Assembly (NCBI GenBank): GCA_904063045.1 | Contig: CAJFCJ010000017.1 | Span: 434,001 to 498,000, forward strand | From: Dimorphilus gyrociliatus | Lineage: Eukaryota > Annelida > Polychaeta > Dinophilidae | DNA length: 64,000 bases | Direction of reading: 5' to 3' | Shown: positions 49,899-63,133 of the stretch, in pieces | How the letters are laid out: each line of letters opens with the position of its first letter | Numbering within the stretch: the first letter of the stretch is position 1 | Translations under genes and position numbers: made by a program | The notes under the pieces: model-generated | Seen by the model: only the letters and a program-made list of their open reading frames with translations | The model's database searches: none | What the model was told of the DNA's origin: nothing

Positions 49899-52800
49899 AT
49901 GATTGTGCTTATCTACTGCTACTTGCTCATTAACGTTATCAACAAAAGTTTACAGGAATACGACTGGCATTCAAATTTTACACAAGATTCGGTATGCTAG
50001 ACTTGTTCAATTCAATTTAAACAGCAACTAATATACTTATATTGATTAGTGTTTAATCAGTTTTATTATTACTATTATTATTGTTGTTATTATTACTACT
50101 ATTAAATATTTATATATCGGTAGGTAGAGAAAACTTTGGCCGAGGTACTTGGGCCATATCCTCCAAAATTTTATGATAATCGAACAACGATAAGAATAGG
50201 TTACCTGGCAACTGATCAGAATGTACGTCCGGCTGTAAAGGGATTAGCGAGAACAGTTTCTGGAGCAGTGACTCTTGCTGTGCTGAAAATTAACCAAGAT
50301 CCGAACATTCTGCCAGGTTACAGATTGGATTTTTTATATTCCGATGATAGAGGGGATAGCCTTATAGGAACAAATAGGATTTGTGAACAGTGGAAGAGAG
50401 GAGCCTTAGCATTTTTCGGTCCGGAAGACTCATGTGATACTGAAGCAAGATTGGCAGCAGCGTGGAATTTACCTCTCATATCTTTTGTAAGTAATTAGTT
50501 TATATAATAAAAATCCTGGAAAAAAAAACCAATTAATTGAAATTGAATTAAAATAAAAACAAACATAAACACCCATTCAATTAAATAACACTTAAACATA
50601 ATATAAAGTGATAACTCTACGTAACTTGAATTTCGGAAATAAGCTAATATGAGTCAAGTATGAAGATTAACTAATCTCCAATTGGATAATACTAACTTCA
50701 CAGTTAATTATATTAAACGTTGATTAAATTTCAATAAGTTTTAATATGGTATTCTAAATGTGTAATCTAATATACAGTATATTGTATATATATATATTTG
50801 ACTCTACGTAGACTCTATACAATATAAGAGGAATTCATTTTTTTACTACAAGACTCTTATTATTTTTCTTAAACATTTCGGCGTCTAAGAACTTGTTAGT
50901 TGTCTTTTAGATCCAATTGTTAGAGAATTCAATAGATTATAGTTTGTATATAACTAAGGCAGGGGGTAGAGAGCGGGTGAGTTGAAGGTTTACTGTTCAT
51001 AAACAAACGAAATTGTGACTAAGAGATTGACTCAACACGATAAGCTATATTCTTGTATTTTTTTTTAACACGATTAACTCCATCAATCTACACGTTAAAT
51101 TGTGGATAATATGAAAATTCCGTATTTGGATCATATCTTCCTTAGCAGTCTATTCATTGCCTTTTTTTTTTACTCTATAAAGAAAAAACTTAATGAAATA
51201 AGACAACTAATAAGAAATAGTCTGGATAGGTAAATTAATATAAAAAAAAAAATCAATCCATCCTTGAACGCTACTCCAACTAGAATACATTTCTGTATTA
51301 TTCTTAAGAAGTATAGTTAATTTTTATAGAGTTGTTTAAATATTTCCTTACTAAAGTATACAATGTATAATTAAAGGATATATATATATATATATATTGT
51401 ATATAACTTTATATAGTATATTAAAAAGCAATTTTGAAAAATTCTCAATATTTCTTCTATATATTAAAAAAGTTAAAAATAACGTGGTTAATATATTTAT
51501 AACTGATTTTATTGTCATCTTTTCTCTCTCTCTCTCTGTAATGTTGACTACGAAAAGAGTATAAAAAGAAGAAGAATAGAAAAAAATATCTATGTATTTT
51601 CTTTTCTCTATCTGTTTCATTTTGTTGCTGCTTTATCAATGCCGAACAATTCTGTTTCTTTGAAGGGATGGTAGTGTCTTCTTTCTTCTTGTACCATAGC
51701 CTCTTTATTCTTTTTTTTTCCTGTTTAACCATCTATATTTTTAATATTTTGAGGGAGATTATAAAAAATTGCCCTTCTCACTCTTTCTTTCTCTCTCTCT
51801 CTCTCTCTCTCTTGATAGAATAGAAATATATAATTAATATAATAGATAATTCTGTTTTCTCCCTCTTAAACATCCTTGCTCTCCTTTTCTCCTTGGTTTT
51901 AATTTTTACTTTCATCTGTCCCAAGGCGCTTAATTGTCAGTTTTGTGCTGTTCATAAGGAATATTTACATGGTAACAAAGTGTATTTGTTTTTTGATCTA
52001 TATTGGAATATTTTCCTTGTTACACTGTTTCGTTTGTATCTTAACCATTCGTACCACCGGATTACAAGTATAATTGTATAAATAGCCAAAAAGCCAATTG
52101 AGGCCTTGTAATTACATAAAAAGACCTCCACCTGCAAGGGTCTTATTCCCACTTTGTAGTTCTTCCGTTGTTTCATTTAGCGTATGATTTTCTTTACTTT
52201 ACTGATCAGTCCATAATTGACTTCATTAAATGAGTATTTAAAGAGTTAACGTTTATGAATAATTATCTTTGGCAATCACCATTCGTCTATTCTCCATCAA
52301 TCCCTACCTAGTAGAGAGTTGTTTAGCATTAAAGTTAGTTTGTAGATTGTGGTATTTTTCCATTAAATCTTTAATAATCTTTTTTAACATTCAAGAGCGT
52401 TAGGAAGAGACAGAAACTTAAGAAAATTAATAAATCTCATGTATATTTTTGCCTCATTATGTCAAAATCATGTGTGCGCTTAAAGGAATCGTTCTACATA
52501 ATAATTACCTGAGAAACGGCTGCATTGAATAATATTACATACACAGAGAGAAAATTTACCTATGTATATGTATAAAGCTAGTCTATAAAGATAATAAACT
52601 ATATGTATATATATATATACTGTATATACACACACAAGATTTATAAGTGTTTTACCATATGTTATAGGGAATTTATTGTAGTCTTGCCAAGTTCTGCGAT
52701 CATCTGTAAAATAGAAAAAAATTTCCTGCCTCTTCTTACCCTAAATCGATTTATTACAATAGGCAGAAACAACCTGCTAGTGAATAGACCATTAATTCTA

Positions 52801-55800
52801 AAAGATGGTCCAAACGTTTTTCAATTTATTACTCTTGTTATTATTATTATTCTTTAGATAAACTATTATAAATATTCAGTAAAAAACCGACTCTATAGGA
52901 GGTGGTAGTGATGACGAAGAAGAAGAAGAGTATATAGGTTAAGATAATTAACTATACCCTGATATATATATATCTATATTAATTATTTTAATGATAACTT
53001 CTACCTTCTACTTAGAGGAGAGAATAGAAAAAGGCTTAAAAGTAGGTGTAGAAATTAAATGAAACTAAATTTATCGAACCAAAGCGAAAAGGAATCAAGA
53101 GTAGAATTCTACTCAGATGAAAACGTTATACAGATTTATTTTACTTAATTCTTAACATAATTAAATAGGACGACTTCTTAGATTTTTCATTAAAATATTC
53201 TCTCTTGGCAACTTTTATCTTATCTTATCATGAAAAAAATTTTCTGATGAATTCCCTTTTCATAGAAATGCTCTGATCATCGTCTATCGAATAAACTACT
53301 TTATCCAACATTTGCTAGAACTATTCCACCAGATACTCAAATAACAAAATCTGTTATCGCACTTCTTGAATATTTCGGATGGAAGAAATTTGCTATAGTA
53401 TCAGGAAAGAGCGAACCATGGAGTGTAAGGATTTCATTTAATAATTACTTTATCGTTATCTTTCCTTTCTTATAAACTTTTTTTAAAATATCTTAAATTA
53501 TCGTCATGTTTTAGTTGATGTCAAGGAAATTAAGCAAATTAGCAGAAGAAAGGAACATGACAATAAATGCATTTAGCGAATTTGAAAGTCCATATTTACA
53601 ACAAGCTGTAAGAAATCCCTTTGAAGAAATAGTTGAAAACACTTATATTGATACTAGAAGTTAGTTAATTTTTAACATCTCTTTTCTAATGTATAAAAAT
53701 TAAGAATAAGAATAAGAAGAAGCAGAAGAAGATGATGAATGATGATAGTAAAAACCTTATCGCTAGATGGAGTTACATAAATATATAATTCTTTTAGTTA
53801 ATTGTAACATAGGTAACAATAGTAAAAAGAAAAAATACATATTTATGAACAGTTTACGTCTTTATCGGAAATCACAATGGAATGGTAGAATTTATGAATG
53901 ATATGCAGAAGAGAGGCTTAACTGAATCTCAGAAATATGCAGTACTTTATCCTCAATTAGATATATTTGACGATGCGGATGCCGGAAAATATTTTCGTTG
54001 TTTGTATTTTATTCAAATTTCATATTTATTTAAATTATGAATAAATTAAAATATATTTAAACTTTTAGTTGAGCACGATTTACCAAAGACTAAGAGAATT
54101 GAGAAAGCTGCTGAAAATCTTCTTATTATACTCCACAGTCCTCCAACTTCTCCCGAATACAAACACACCTTTTCCAGAAAGGTTAACGAATACAATCAGA
54201 AGGAACCATTTAACTTTACAAAACCAAACCTCTCCGAACTAAATCCGTTTTTACCAGCCGATATGCTTTCTCAGCCTGTGGGTGTTTACGCTGCCTACTT
54301 ATACGACGCTATTTATTTATACGCCAAAGCCGTTACTGAATTACTCGAAAGAAACTCAACGTCATTTTTAGACGGTCGAAAGATTTTTCATATGCTGAGG
54401 GACAGAATTTATCAAAGTGTTCAAGGCTTTGACGTCTACGTCGACGAAAATGGAGACGCCGAAGGAAATTATACTGTACTTGGGAGGACAAAATTCCATT
54501 ACAGTTTACCTTTTTATAACGTTACTGGCGATTACAGTATGAAACCAGTTGGTAGATTTAGATTAGACAAAGAGTCTGGAAAGACGAAATTGCTGTTTAC
54601 CCCAAAGGATGGTATAGAATTAATGCAAATTATGGACGAACCATCCTGTGGATATAGGGGTGAAAAATGCCTTGTAAAACCTTGTAAGTACAGCAAATAA
54701 TTACATCAATCTAGGCCATTGTCTAATAGAATTACTCGTATTACAGCTTATACAAAAGTAATCGTGTTATCCGTATTAGGAACTCTCTTTTTGATAACTT
54801 GTATAACTGGCCTAGTTACTTATAGGTAAGTAAAAATCAAATATTCACTCTACGACTCTACTTTATAAATCGATCAAAAAATCTTAAGGAATTGGAGATA
54901 TGAGCAAGAGATTGACGGATTGTTATGGAAAATATCTTTAAGCGATATAGGTGGTTTAAAGGCAGATACAACTTCTGAATGGAGTGGAAATAGTGTGGAA
55001 TCTTTAGACTTTAGATCTCACAGATTACAAGAGTGCGCCAAGAAAGGGACTTATAAGGGTCAAGTGGTTGCTTTAAAGCACTTTTGTAGACCTTCAATGG
55101 ACATTGGTAGACTACTAAAGAAAGAGATGAAAACCATGAGATCGCTTAGACACGATAATCTTAATTCTTTCATCGGAGCTCATGTAGACGACGAAGATAT
55201 CATAGTAGTAACGGAATACTGTTCAAAAGGAAGCCTGCAAGATGTCTTATTTAACGAGAATGTTAAATTAGATAGAATGTTTATAGCATCATTAATAATG
55301 GATTTAATAAGAGCAATGATATTTATACACAGTAGCGAATTAAATTCACATGGTAACTTAAAGAGTTCAAACTGTCTAGTAAACTCAAGATGGCTTCTTC
55401 AAGTATCGGATTATGGTTTATACGAAATAAGGAGAGAGAATTATAAAATGCAGGACGAAAATTATCGTTTTAAACGTAAGTTCTTTGTAATAAAACACAT
55501 AATCTCTTTATGATTATTGATTAATTAACAAAAAAAAAAGAAAACAAGACATTTTTTATGGGTTTAATAATATGCCTTTTTAATCCAATTGTAATTTACA
55601 GTTAATCCTATTCGTCAAAATAAGACTATTTCTTCTATCTTCTATTGATACTATTAATATAACAAGTTGTTTTTTGTTGTCTTTTTTTAGAATTATTTTG
55701 GACTCCCCCGGAACATTTGAGAAACAAACCACCCAGAAGGGGAACACAAAAGGGTGACGTATACGCATTCGCTATAATTCTATACGAAATATTTGGTAAA

Positions 55801-56109
55801 ACGACCCCCTATTACGGCTTGGATTTAACTCCGAGAGAAATTATAGAGAAGGTAGCTGCTAAAAGCAATGAAATCTATCGTCCTGATTTATCAGAACTAA
55901 AAGAATGTGAAGATTATATTATGAATACCATAAAAACATGCTGGTCAGAGGACGCCGAGCTTAGACCTGATTTTCAGACTATCAAGACAAACTTGAATAA
56001 TTTATGCGGAGGAAGGTTAGTATCATTTTTCTTTTCTCTAAAAGAATAATATAAAAAATACCGAGCTAAGGAAAGAGTACCGAGAGAATGGGAGTGAGAA
56101 AGAGTGAGT

Positions 56110-56163
<54 letters not shown>

Positions 56164-57299
56164 AAAGACGCCATCTGCTTTTTATACTTTTAATCACAAG
56201 GAAGGGAGAGGGAAGAGAGAGAGAGAGAGAAAGTTAATTCTCGTTAAAGAATAATTAAATGTTAAAATTATTATGATTTGCAGGAGAAAGAACATCTTTT
56301 CAAACATGTTGAATATGATGGAAACGTATCAATCAAATTTAGAACGATTAGTAGAAGAACGAACCGAGCAATTAATGGACGAAAAGAAAAAAACAGAATC
56401 TCTTCTTTACAGTATGCTACCTATTTCAGTAGCCAAGCAACTAATAGCAAAGAAACCTGTCGAACCGGAAAGTTTTAGTTGCGTAACTATCTATTTCTCT
56501 GATATTTGCGGTTTCACGCCTCTATGCGCATCCAGTACACCTTTACAGGTCGTCAATCTATTAAATGACCTCTATACAATATTTGATAACATCATCAACA
56601 ACTATTGCGTATATAAAGTAGAGACTATTGGTGATGCATATATGGTTGTTTCCGGATTACCGGAAAGAATAAAAGACGCTCATGCAGGAGAGATCGCATC
56701 CATGTCACTACATTTACTGTCTGCCATTAAAACCTTTCAAATTCCTCATCGTCCAGAGCAGCTTATGCTGAGAATAGGTATACATTCAGGATCTGTGGTG
56801 GCCGGAGTTGTTGGCCAAACAATGCCTAGATATTGCCTGTAAGCTATTATTTACGTAATTAGCCATGAGAACAAAGCCTCTGATTTAATTTTAATACAAT
56901 TTCACTAGGTTTGGTGACACTGTTAACACGGCCAGTCGTATGGAATCGCAAGGTGAAGCTCTAAAAATTCATGTTAGTGCCGACTGTAAAAACGTTCTAG
57001 AGAAATTAGGTGGTTATAATCTCATTGAAAGAGGTCAAGTAACTTTAAAGGGTAAAGGATGTGTAAAAACATACTGGCTATTATCCGAAGATCAGAATAT
57101 AAGAGCCGATAGAGTAAAAAATTCAAAAGTACTGCAAAAGATGGAAATTGAAGCGACGAGTCGTCATAGCGTTCTTGAAATAATGACTTCAACCGATTTA
57201 AGAAGAACAATATCATCTCAAAGTATAAGAAGAGTACCGAACGGTAACGCAATTCATTCAGAAACTGAGAAGTTATTAGAAGAAGAAAGTAAAATATAA
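49899..57299 (+). CDS. Receptor guanylyl cyclase, natriuretic-receptor type
   Basis: Eleven exons: 49899-49991, 50124-50486, 53266-53424, 53515-53659, 53853-53999, 54069-54683, 54747-54825, 54889-55475, 55691-56015, 56284-56838 and 56909-57299, joining in frame to 1,152 residues. Signal peptide [19 protein letters not shown]. The extracellular ANF-receptor fold spans about 45-490 ([15 protein letters not shown]). One TM helix lies near 511-532 ([15 protein letters not shown]). The kinase homology domain spans about 560-835, with [14 protein letters not shown] and SDYGL; HRD and DFG are absent, as usual. A dimerisation helix follows ([18 protein letters not shown]). The cyclase domain (about 890-1075) has [25 protein letters not shown] and [18 protein letters not shown]. 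The metal Asp residues and the guanine-selecting Glu and Cys are intact. It makes cGMP at the plasma membrane; the ligand is unknown. Intron 2 is 2.8 kb. Confidence 0.95.
56110..56162. repeat. GA microsatellite inside the cyclase gene
   Basis: An almost pure GA run of about 45-50 bases in the 268-nt intron between exons 9 and 10. A second shorter run lies at about 56214-56231. Confidence 0.9.
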
Positions 57300-58156
57300 A
57301 CTTTCTGTTTGTTAATTTTATACTAATTACTAGAAATCTATAAGAACAAATACAGTATAAACTATATACAGTATATAGTATTTACACTGTGTAGACTTTT
57401 ACTTATAATGATTATTGTTTGCTTGTTTGTTTGTTTTATAATTTTAGTTTCTTTCGTTTGTTTTACTTGGTTTTTTTTTCTTTTTTAATTTAATACATTG
57501 TTGACTTATATAATAAAGAAACAGATAAAGAAAATATTACTAGTATTCATCTATATAGTTTCTTTTCTTTTTGCAGTTTGTACAGTATACTATAAGCCTA
57601 TAGTTTTTCATACTGTGCACTATTTATAAATGTATAAACATCGTCTTGTAATTAAATTTTTTAGTTCTATTATAAGTTTTGATAAGCACCATTGAAACCT
57701 TTTTATAAGTAAATGTAATAAATAAAATTAATCAATTTAGGTCATTCTTGACAAACTTTTTAAAAAGCTTTTTCTTGTTTCTTTTCTCTTTTCCTGTTTT
57801 TTTTTTCTTTTTTATTTATAAAAAAAAAGAAAAAACAAGTTTTCTTTGATTGTATATCTTTTCAGATTATTATTATTTCTCCTGCTTCTTTTTCTTCTTC
57901 TTCTTCTTCTCCTCCTTATTCTGTTTTCTTATCCTTCCTATTTTTTCTTTCTCTTTTTTTTCTATTAAAATAACAATATGCATCTTTCTCTCTCTCTCTC
58001 TCTCTCTTAAATAGAAGATAATTGAGTAAATAAGTAAATACACTAAAAGCAGAAATATTTCAATGTTTCTTTTTTTGTTTTTTAACAAAAGCAAGTAACG
58101 TTTGAGAATCATTTTTGTTTGTTTTTCTTTTAAATGTCTTGTTCTTCTCTCTTACG
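57300..58156. other. Convergent intergenic, cyclase and FSTL-like genes
   Basis: Carries both 3' UTRs. It holds several ACAGTATA-type elements (57,350-57,390), TTC and CT tracts (near 57,895 and 57,985) and many T runs. No gene seen. Confidence 0.6.
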
Positions 58157-61100
58157 TTATAGATGCAATGGATCTATCCATAGAACTTGATGAGCATTAC
58201 CGCTATGAGGCCATTTACATTGGATATGACGTCTTCGACCATTTACTATTAGGAATGATTCGTCGGATGGAGATGCTAAATAGTCTCCGAAGTAACCGCT
58301 ATTTTTAATTGTTCTTTTAGATTTCATACTGGAACGAGGTTTCGGAGGAGCTCCAACGCCTATTGACAAAAAACATTGCTAGTATATATTCGTGCGTGTT
58401 AGCATAAGAACTTAATAGCTTACTTTCGATTATCTCTGTTCGATCCAAGTATAAATCGATAAATACGATTTCGTTGGTGCTAGTAGAATAAAAGAAATTA
58501 TAACCCAAAGTCGTTGAAGAAGGGAAATATTCAATTTCGATTAAGTTTTTCCTATCCCTGATAGTTTTTATTTTCTTAACTTCTCCACCGTCATTTATAC
58601 TATAAACCGTAATGTCTTGACCGTCAAAAATCGATAGTGTTCTACCGTCAGGTGAAATAAAACTCTTACCAACTTGAATTGTACCGATAGGTAAATCTGA
58701 AAAAGTATCGATCAAGGTTGACTGATTTCCACACCTAATTATCGCCTTTCCGCCAATAGGAAGGAAATTGACGCTTTGGTCGCCTTTACAATCGATGTTG
58801 CGGAGAAAGCGTTTTGTTTCTAGGGAAATTTTCTTAATGCTCTCACCGGACTTTAAATAGGCAAAGGTTGACTTTGATAATACGCCAGATGGAATCCAGA
58901 GTTTTTCTATCCGAAAGCCAACATCCAAAAGTGTCACTTTCCTATCACTTAATTTACTAACTGTAGACAAGACAAATATTGAATGGTCGCTTATTAACCA
59001 TATCTCATCTCGGTTTTCTATATAAGTTAATCCGTTCGGATTACCATCGATGTATATTACGTCAACTGGACTAGCTCTATCTTGTAGTTGTATAACTATA
59101 ATCCTTCCTAAATCCGGCTGTGCCGCGTAAATTAAGCTATTCTTAACTATTATCACATCTCCCCATTTACAAACTTTAGAGCACAAATCCGTCGGGCGTC
59201 TTTTAAGACCATATTGTGGCGACATCTGTAGGATATCGGACAAATCATGATTTGTGTCCAACTGCCGCCTTAATTGACAAGTTCCCGGTTCGTGTATATT
59301 ATAACCATAATCATGGAAGAATATAAAAAGATTATAAAATCCTATAGGACCAGTTGGAACCGATTGAGAATTTTCAATAAAGACGGTGGCTGTATCTGAT
59401 GAACTTCCGGCCGAATTTTGTCCAATACACTTATAGGCACCCGTGTCTCGACTACTAGTTGCTCTATCGATTTGCAATCTAGAATTGTGATCTGCAGAGA
59501 ACAAAATAGGGATGACGACATTAATAATTAAAGTTAACTGAATAGATAAAAGTCTTAAATCACGGTTGAATAGAAAATAACTTTAAATAATAGACAATCT
59601 ACCATCTTATAAAAACTATCAAAGTTTCTAGGAAATACTAGTGGCGACATCTGCCGACAAAATATATGAATTAGTCGATATTATAATGATTAGATTAACG
59701 AAATACGTTTGTAAAGTCACGTAGAAGAATTACATGACTTGTTAAAGAATGAAAGAGAGAACAAAAAAACAGAGTTTTTGGTTAAAATTCATTTTAAATG
59801 AAGAAGAGAAATGATATTTTATTTGTAAAATTATTAATTAACTTTGTTATAGAATGATGAAAAAAAAAAAAAAGACTGGCCAACTGTATATCGTTTATAA
59901 AAAAGGCCTTTTAATATACTTAATGATATTTATATATCCTTAATAAATCCTTAAATAAACATTTCTTTTATAGCGTATTACTTTGTACAAACTATCTATA
60001 TAGAAAGACCAATAGTCACGTTTATACAATCCTTTCTACCGTTAATAATCTGTGTTTGGTTATATTAATATATGTATTATTTAGTTTATTATGTATACAG
60101 TATAGTCTATCTGTTAGTAATATATTCTATATACAGTATATGGATTATTAGATTAACTAAAAATGACAAAAAAGAGGTTATATAGGTCATCAGAAGTATG
60201 AAAAACATTAAGCCTAAACAAGGCTGGCTTTTCGTAATCAATAAAGTATTAGTTTCTCATTTTTTGGGTAGCTATAAAAAATTTGTTTGGTATCCGTTGT
60301 TCTCTATTTGCCATACAAAATCATCAGATATAGTTAATTATCTTCCCTTTCCCCTCTCTCTCTCTCCCCCACCCTCTTTCAAATTCAATTGAAAGTCTTT
60401 CCTGAGAAGACTTAAAAATGTTTCTTTCTATTTTTTCACTCCCTCCCCCTTTACCTTCCCCCTCCTCCTTCTTTTAAAAAAGGACTTTTTATTATACTTT
60501 AAAGATATACAAAAGAAGAAATGAAGGGAAAAGAAATAAAGGAAGAACAAACCAATGCGAGAAGAAGAGATGTTAGAAAAAACACTTTATTTATTTTGTT
60601 AATTAAGTTAAAAAGACAACCATATAAAATAAAAAAAGGCGTGTAAGTCTATAGTCTGAGAAATGGGAATGAAAGGAGAAAAGGGAGAAAGGAAAGGAAG
60701 GTCAGAGATAGAGAACCTCTGTCGGTAACATCTGGCGTTGATTTACAATCGTCATTCGCACAAATTGACCCGAAGGGTAATTAAATGCATTTGGCTACTA
60801 TTTGATTTCCCCTTTTTTCCCTACATTTCAACTTAACTAGGTAATTATCGTTCAGCTTTACTAGTTATCCAATACGGTTTTTTACTATCTGTATAGTGTT
60901 AGATATATTCTTTTACTTATACCTCTTCTCTTCCTCCTCCTACTTATCTTTTCCCTCTTCCCTTTTGTATGCTCTAATAAATTAATTTGATAATTTAAAT
61001 AGTATTAAATCTCAAAGATTTCCTCTACACTGTTAGAGGGATTTTTTTTTGTAGGGCGCCTCCTGGAGGAAAAGTATTATATTTGATTTATTTAATTTAA

Positions 61101-63133
61101 GCTATCATTTTTGTTAACTGTTGAATATTTAATAAGTAAGGGAGTATAAGAAATATGATGAATAATTAAAGATAACGGAAAAAATGAGGCTTACTTTGAA
61201 ATGTTGTTTTTGTATCAAATGGATCATCGTAGAGGTTATGCTCGTTCATCTTCCATGAAAGCAACGGTGTCGGTATCCCATCAGCATGACATCGTAAATC
61301 GATGCTCGAGCCATTCAGGTGGAATTGAGTTGAAGGATAAATGATAACCTTTGGTTTTACTGTTTGTTTTATTTACATTTGTTTAATTATGAATGAATAA
61401 TTAAGTTGTTTATTAATTTAGAGAAAGTAAAGTAATAAAAGAGACAAATCAAAAGTTAAATGTAATTAAAATACTAAGTAAGATAATACTTTACCGTTTA
61501 CAGTAAATGTATGAGTTTGAGCAGCGTCTCCACACTCGCATGTATAGTTTCCTGAATGACTCGTTTCAACGTCGTCCAAATAGAGTACGTATTCTCCTAT
61601 AACCTGTACAAAATGGAGGAAGTAATTTATTAAAGATGCCCAAAATACGATATGAATACAAGGTGAAATTATGAAATTGGATAAGTTAAAAAGATGATAT
61701 TGTATGAAAGGATAAAAAGAGATTATTTAGATAGAGACAAAGAGAGAGAGATATACTGTATATATATATATAGAGAGAGAGGGAAAAGGGGAGGGAGGGG
61801 GGGTCTCAAAGAATTAAGAATGTCTCTGACATATAAATTACTGTTTCCCCTGTGCTTGGTATTTTTTCTATCTATTTAGTGAAAATTTTGCTCAAGTGCA
61901 TTAACGAGTAGGCCTACACATGGGATTTCTATTTCAACTTCTTTGTATTTATCTTATTCATTTCATTAGAATTAACAACTAAAGAGAGTTTGCGTTAATG
62001 TTAAGTAAATTTTTATGAATATATCGTATAACTCTTAATACCGAAGCAAACAATGCTATGTGTATACAAGAATTTGGAATTGTTGATCATTGTTCATCGT
62101 AACCGAAGGCTGTTAGCGAAAGAGAAATGACAATTGAAATATCAAAAGGTTTTGTCTTTTCTGTAAGTAAACAGTAAGAGAGATAATTTTAGAAAACTAC
62201 AATATATATTGTATATATAATATGCATAGAAGAGCAAACTGATTATTTACAACTACTAATATAACAAACATCTATCCGTTTGATAGAAAAAATTGTATTT
62301 ATTAATACTTATGGTTTTCTATTTCAGCTACCTGATAGAATACTGAAGATAGGCTGTAATCTATCTTAAGTAAGACGGTAGGACTACTAAAGGAAACAAA
62401 CTAGTAAGTTAGAATGGACAGAATTTTTCGTATGTGCGAAGTAAGACCTTCGGTGGATGCAAATTTCGTAAACTTAATCAGCAATCGATCGCCCTACCAC
62501 GCTACTCCTACCAAGAATGAGTAAAGGAAAGAAATTAGGAAATATACGTGACCTCCAACTGAACTTGTTCTCTTTTTTAAGATAAAACTTATTATCCTAT
62601 TTTTTTTTAAATACTTTCTCTCTGATCATTGAACTGGAATAATTAGAAAGAGATTTCACTATTAATCCCTAACGGAGAGCGAATAGAGAGAAAAAAGGAG
62701 AAACTTGCTTTTATCGATCCTAAATCTTTAAATTCCACTCCATTCCTCTTCCAAATGATTCTTTTCCCTCTTTTAATATCGCAACTCAAACGAACGTTGC
62801 TTCCTTCTTTAACAGAAGTTTTAACGTGCGTCAAAGATGGATCTATATAAGCGTTTAAATCGAATGCTCTATTGAATTCTTCTTCGCTAATTGTTCCATC
62901 TTCGTTGAGATCGTCGTACGTGATTAAATCCAGCAAAGTACACGAGGAAAAGCTATCCTTAATTTCTAAATTTATTTCGTTCTCTTCCAAAACACCATTA
63001 GAGTTTTTGTCCAAATCCATAAAAACTCTTACTCCACCATTCGATAGACAATCTTCGTTGCACAAACGTCTGAAAGCGTCATCCTTGAAACTTTGAAATT
63101 CAACGCCACACGAAGGCAATTCTACAGCAAATT
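58157..63133 (-). CDS. Follistatin-like 4/5-type EF-hand, Ig and C-terminal domain protein, 5' part missing
   Basis: Exons recognised 5' to 3': 63133 to about 62,720, 61495-61603, 61195-61359, 58424-59491 and 58157-58359. The first carries two EF-hands (DLDKNSNGVLEENE and DDLNEDGTISEEEF) and the start of Ig domain 1 (SVKEGSNVRLSCDIKRGK). The next exon completes that Ig (SGNYTCECGD). The third and fourth form Ig 2 (SSIDLRCHADGIPTPLLSW; DTGAYKCIGQNSAG). The 1,068-nt exon then encodes a region of repeated beta-strand units (VIYIDGNPNGLTYIENRDEI), as in the C-terminal part of FSTL4/5. Such proteins are secreted, with calcium-binding and adhesive roles. The junction between exons 1 and 2 could not be placed in frame, so a micro-exon may be missing. 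The signal peptide and Kazal/follistatin domain are expected beyond 63,133, perhaps outside the window. Confidence 0.75.
61604..62719. other. Large intron of the FSTL-like gene
   Basis: About 1.1 kb, containing ATATACTGTATATATA next to AG repeats (61,750-61,785). A less AT-rich stretch at about 62,330-62,530 was read on both strands without finding an exon. A missing micro-exon of Ig domain 1 may lie here. Confidence 0.5.

Noticed and set aside
52900-52940. Acidic poly-Glu mini-exon in the 2.8-kb cyclase intron
   Set aside because: A GAA repeat with splice-like ends, but its phase does not fit the phase-0 intron and the flanking exons align without it.
58102-58308. Plus-strand frame overlapping the last FSTL-like exon
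   Set aside because: Antisense shadow of the minus-strand exon 58157-58359.
62330-62530. Less AT-rich intron segment read as a possible exon
   Set aside because: No frame on either strand with compatible splice sites and Ig-like residues.
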